Positions 61,428-64,000 of a stretch of 64,000 nt of DNA are shown here, one piece after another. The stretch is from Candidatus Kouleothrix ribensis (GTDB lineage: Bacteria > Chloroflexota > Chloroflexia > Chloroflexales > Roseiflexaceae). Position numbers and translations under genes: made by a program. The notes under the pieces were generated by a model. It was not told where the DNA came from, did no database searches, and worked only from the letters and a program-made list of their open reading frames with translations. Where the stretch lies: assembly GCA_016722075.1 (NCBI GenBank), contig JADKGW010000002.1, forward strand, positions 744,001-808,000, given 5' to 3'. Positions within the stretch are counted from its first letter, which is position 1. Every line of letters starts with the position of its first letter.

Positions 61428-61697
61428 GCTGGTACGCGGCTCTGATACGAGCTTCGGTTGACCGCGTATACAGGATTTTCGGGCGCGTGCAAACGCTCAG
61501 CCGAAGCTGGGATGCTGCCAGTTGCACGCCGGGGTGCGGTCGCGCGCCCGTGCGAAGCTGGACTCGCGGGCTATTATAGTGGGTTTTTCGGCCGCCGCAA
61601 CCGTACAGCCACCAGCCGCGCGATTGGCGCCGCCCTACTATGCGGCTGTTTGCGCTACAATGACGCCGGCATCATGTTCTGCGCTAAGGAGCCGCCT

Positions 61698-62831
61698 ATG
61701 GATCCGCTCACACGCCTGCTGGCCGACCTGGTGGCGATCGACTCGGTCAACCCCGAGCTGGTGCCAGGCGGCGCGGGCGAATATGCAATCGCCACATTCA
61801 TCGCCGATTGGCTCGGCGCGGCCGGCCTCGAGGTGCATCTCGACCAGGTGCAGCCCGGCCGGCCAAACGTGGTGGCGCGCGCACGCGGCAGCGGCGGCGG
61901 CCGCACACTGCTGCTCAACGGCCACATCGACACCGTCGGCGTCGCGGGCATGGCCGCGCCACACCGGCCGGTTCTCGCGGGTGGCCGCCTGTACGGCCGC
62001 GGCGCCTACGACATGAAGTGCGGCGTGGCGGCGTGCATGCTGGCAATCGCCGAGGCGCGCGATCTGCGCGGCGACGTGATCTTCACGGCGGTGATCGACG
62101 AAGAGTACGCCGGGCGCGGCACGCTCGACGCCGCCGCGCGCTACCACGCCGACGCCGCGATTGTCGCCGAGCCGACCGAGTATGCGCTGGTGGTGGCGCA
62201 CAAGGGCTTCGTGTGGCTCGAGCTCGAAACGCAGGGCGCGGCGGCGCACGGCTCGATCCCCGGCGCGGTCGATGCGATCACCAACATGGGCCAGCTGCTG
62301 GTCGAGCTTGGCGCGCTGAACGCACGCCTGCTGGCCGGCCCGGCCGACCCGCTGCTCGGCACCGGGTCGATCCACGCCTCGCTGATCAGCGGCGGGCAGG
62401 AGCTGTCGTCGTACCCCCAGCGCTGCATACTGGCGGTCGAGCGCCGCACCCTGCCTGGCGAGACGCCTGCGCAGGCCGAGGGCGAGCTGCGCGCGATCGT
62501 CGAGCGCTGCGCCGCCGCCGACCCGCAGCTGCGCGCCGTGGTGCGCCGTGGCGTCGACCGGCCACCCATGCAGACGAGCGCCGACGCGCCGATTCCGGCG
62601 CTCATCCGCCGCCATGCTGCTGCGCTGCTCGGCCGGCCGATCGCGGTGAGCGGCGTACCCTACTGGACCGACGCGGCCTCGCTGGCGGCGGCCGGCATCC
62701 CGACCGTGCTGTTCGGCCCCTGCGGCGCCGGCGCGCACGCAACCGAGGAGTGGGTCGATCTGGAGAGTGTGCGCCAGTGCGCGGCGATCTACGGCCGCGT
62801 GATCGCCGACTTCTGCGGCGCGCCGAGCTAG
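61698..62831 (+). CDS. M20-family metallopeptidase (ArgE/DapE/CPG2 type)
   Basis: A 377-residue M20 amidohydrolase: LLLNGHIDTVGVAG (HxD), YGRGAYDMKCGVAACMLAI (metal aspartate), VIDEEYAGRGT (catalytic and metal glutamates), IVAEPTEYALVVAHKGFVWLELETQGAAAHGS (dimerisation domain with AHGS), and VLFGPCGAGAHATEEWVDLE (metal histidine). TAAGGAG precedes ATG 61698. Members deacetylate or cleave N-acyl amino acids. It is followed 55 bases later by the monooxygenase gene. Confidence 0.9.
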   Translation: MDPLTRLLADLVAIDSVNPELVPGGAGEYAIATFIADWLGAAGLEVHLDQVQPGRPNVVARARGSGGGRTLLLNGHIDTVGVAGMAAPHRPVLAGGRLYGRGAYDMKCGVAACMLAIAEARDLRGDVIFTAVIDEEYAGRGTLDAAARYHADAAIVAEPTEYALVVAHKGFVWLELETQGAAAHGSIPGAVDAITNMGQLLVELGALNARLLAGPADPLLGTGSIHASLISGGQELSSYPQRCILAVERRTLPGETPAQAEGELRAIVERCAAADPQLRAVVRRGVDRPPMQTSADAPIPALIRRHAAALLGRPIAVSGVPYWTDAASLAAAGIPTVLFGPCGAGAHATEEWVDLESVRQCAAIYGRVIADFCGAPS

Positions 62832-62886
62832 AGCCAAGCGCTGCTGCCGGCGCGCCAACCGGTGGTTGAGCCAAAAAGAGGAGAGT

Positions 62887-64000
62887 ATGCAGCCATCCAG
62901 CGGCACCGATACGCATGTCGCGATCATCGGCAGCGGCTTCGGCGGGCTAGGCGCGGCCATTCGCCTGAAGCGCGCCGGCCTCGACGACTTTGTAGTGCTC
63001 GAGCGCGCCGGCGCGGTGGGCGGCGTATGGCGCGACAACCACTACCCCGGCGCGGCCTGCGACGTGCCCTCGCAGCTGTACTCGTTCTCGTTCGCGCCGA
63101 ACCCGGCCTGGAGCCATAGCTACTCGGCCCAGCCCGAGATCTGGGCCTACCTGCAGCGCTGCGCCGACGACTTCGGCATCCGCCCGCACATCCGCCTCAA
63201 CCACGCGGTACACTCGGCCAGCTGGGATGCCGGCGCAGGCCGCTGGCGGCTGGCGACCGCCGGGGGCCACTACAGCGCAACCGTGCTAATCCTGGCGGTT
63301 GGCGCGCTCTCGGCACCGGCCATCCCACAGCTACCCGGCAGCGAGCGCTTCGCAGGGGCCGCATTTCACTCGGCCGGCTGGGATCACAGCTTCGACCTGG
63401 CCGGCAAGCGCGTCGCCGTGATCGGCACCGGCGCGTCGGCCATCCAGTTCGTGCCGCACATCCAGCCGCTGGTCGAGCGGCTGTACCTGTTCCAGCGCAC
63501 GCCGCCATGGGTGCTGCCGCGGCTCGACCGGCCGATCGGCGCGGGAACGCAGCGGCTGTTTCGCTCGATGCCACTCGCGCAGCGCGCACGGCGGGCCTGG
63601 CTGTATGCCAGGCTCGAGCTCAACGGCATCGGCTTCCGGCACCCGCGGCTCATGGCCTACGCCGAGCGCAGCGCGCGCGCCCACCTCGCGGCGGCGGTGG
63701 CCGACCCGCTGCTGCGCGCCCGGCTGACGCCCAGCTACACGATCGGCTGCAAACGCATCCTGATCTCCGACGACTACTACCCGGCGGTGGTGCAGCCGAA
63801 TGTCGAGCTGATCGACACCGGCATCGCCGAGGTGCAGGCGCATGCGATCGTCGGCGGCGATGGCGCCACACGCCCGATCGACGCAATGATCTACGGCACC
63901 GGCTTCCACGTCACCGACTTCCCATTCGGCAAGTGTGTGCGTGGCCGCACCGGCCAGACCCTGGCCGAGCAGTGGGGTGACAGCCCGCGCGCGCACCTGG
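62887..64000 (+). CDS. flavin-containing (Baeyer-Villiger-type) monooxygenase, partial
   Basis: 371 codons are visible and the gene runs off the right edge. The FAD motif VAIIGSGFGGLGAAIRLKRAG is at residues 11-31, VGGVWRDNHYPGAACDVPSQLYSFSF at about 44-69, the BVMO fingerprint FAGAAFHSAGW (FxGxxxHxxxW) at about 155-165, and the NADP motif VIGTGASAIQ at about 178. Such enzymes insert oxygen next to ketones to make esters or lactones. AGAGGAGAGT precedes ATG 62887. Family length is about 490-550, so about 120-180 residues are missing. Confidence 0.9.
   Translation, partial: MQPSSGTDTHVAIIGSGFGGLGAAIRLKRAGLDDFVVLERAGAVGGVWRDNHYPGAACDVPSQLYSFSFAPNPAWSHSYSAQPEIWAYLQRCADDFGIRPHIRLNHAVHSASWDAGAGRWRLATAGGHYSATVLILAVGALSAPAIPQLPGSERFAGAAFHSAGWDHSFDLAGKRVAVIGTGASAIQFVPHIQPLVERLYLFQRTPPWVLPRLDRPIGAGTQRLFRSMPLAQRARRAWLYARLELNGIGFRHPRLMAYAERSARAHLAAAVADPLLRARLTPSYTIGCKRILISDDYYPAVVQPNVELIDTGIAEVQAHAIVGGDGATRPIDAMIYGTGFHVTDFPFGKCVRGRTGQTLAEQWGDSPRAHL

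Overview
The window is high-GC chromosomal DNA with long operons, mostly AAGGAG-type ribosome sites, and several GTG or TTG starts. Gene style points to a Chloroflexota bacterium, class Chloroflexia (relatives of Roseiflexus or Kouleothrix are my best guess). The reasons are the Chloroflexi-style valine/glutamine-rich linker behind the lipobox of the solute-binding protein, heptamer tandem repeats between genes, and a KimA-type potassium importer next to KdpDE-like regulators. The taxonomy is inference from gene style, not from a marker gene. No rRNA, tRNA or CRISPR array was found.

Layout. 1-560: remnant of an RHS-repeat protein gene with in-frame stops. 710-1183: two small coupled conserved genes. 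1184-1810: GC-rich tandem repeats. 1811-49005: one very large catabolic cluster in two divergent arms around a FadR/GntR-type regulator (9155-9835). The left arm (minus strand) encodes an N-acetylneuraminate-lyase-like aldolase, an MFS transporter, an aldo/keto reductase, an HpcH/HpaI aldolase, a class III aminotransferase and a SelA-like PLP enzyme. The right arm (plus strand) encodes a two-domain diiron protein, an FMN alpha-hydroxyacid oxidase/dehydrogenase, three Gfo/Idh/MocA dehydrogenases and an FAD amine/amino-acid oxidase. It continues with a peptide-type ABC importer (binding protein and two permeases, no ATPase), an enolase-superfamily dehydratase, a D-2-hydroxyacid dehydrogenase, two DapA-family aldolases, two BNR sialidase-like proteins, an aldo/keto reductase, an epimerase-like SDR and a threonine-synthase-like enzyme. 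The rest of the arm holds three classical SDRs, a phytoene-dehydrogenase-like flavoprotein, class III and class IV aminotransferases, an MlrC-like protein, a second HpcH/HpaI aldolase, three amidohydrolase-fold proteins (one without metal ligands), M24 and M19 peptidases and a CBM9-like protein. The mix of aldolases, sugar dehydrogenases, PLP enzymes and sialidase-like proteins suggests uptake and breakdown of acidic or amino sugars and their conjugates. The actual substrate cannot be read from the sequence.

Two regulatory or structural themes run through this cluster. First, three promoters (two divergent around the regulator, one at 23327) have TTGACA-N17-TATA(C/G)T cores. Two of them share the exact 17-mer GGTATACTGGTACTATA over the -10, and the third carries a FadR-type palindrome just after it. 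Second, sixteen gaps between gene blocks carry a related composite palindrome: outer arms resembling GCCTGCGGCAG-n-GCGGTACTTT enclosing an inner hairpin whose sequence differs almost every time. The element seems confined to about 3-48 kb. In one copy the left arm has expanded into six 61-bp tandem units.

49057-64000 is ordinary chromosome: a Nif3-family protein, a MITE-like repeat, sulfide:quinone oxidoreductase, a DinB-like protein, a PAS sensor kinase, small unknown proteins, an O-methyltransferase and an acetyltransferase. Then comes a four-gene potassium module (KdpD-like kinase, KdpE-like regulator, small membrane protein, KimA-like importer), followed by an M20 peptidase and a Baeyer-Villiger-type monooxygenase that runs off the right edge.
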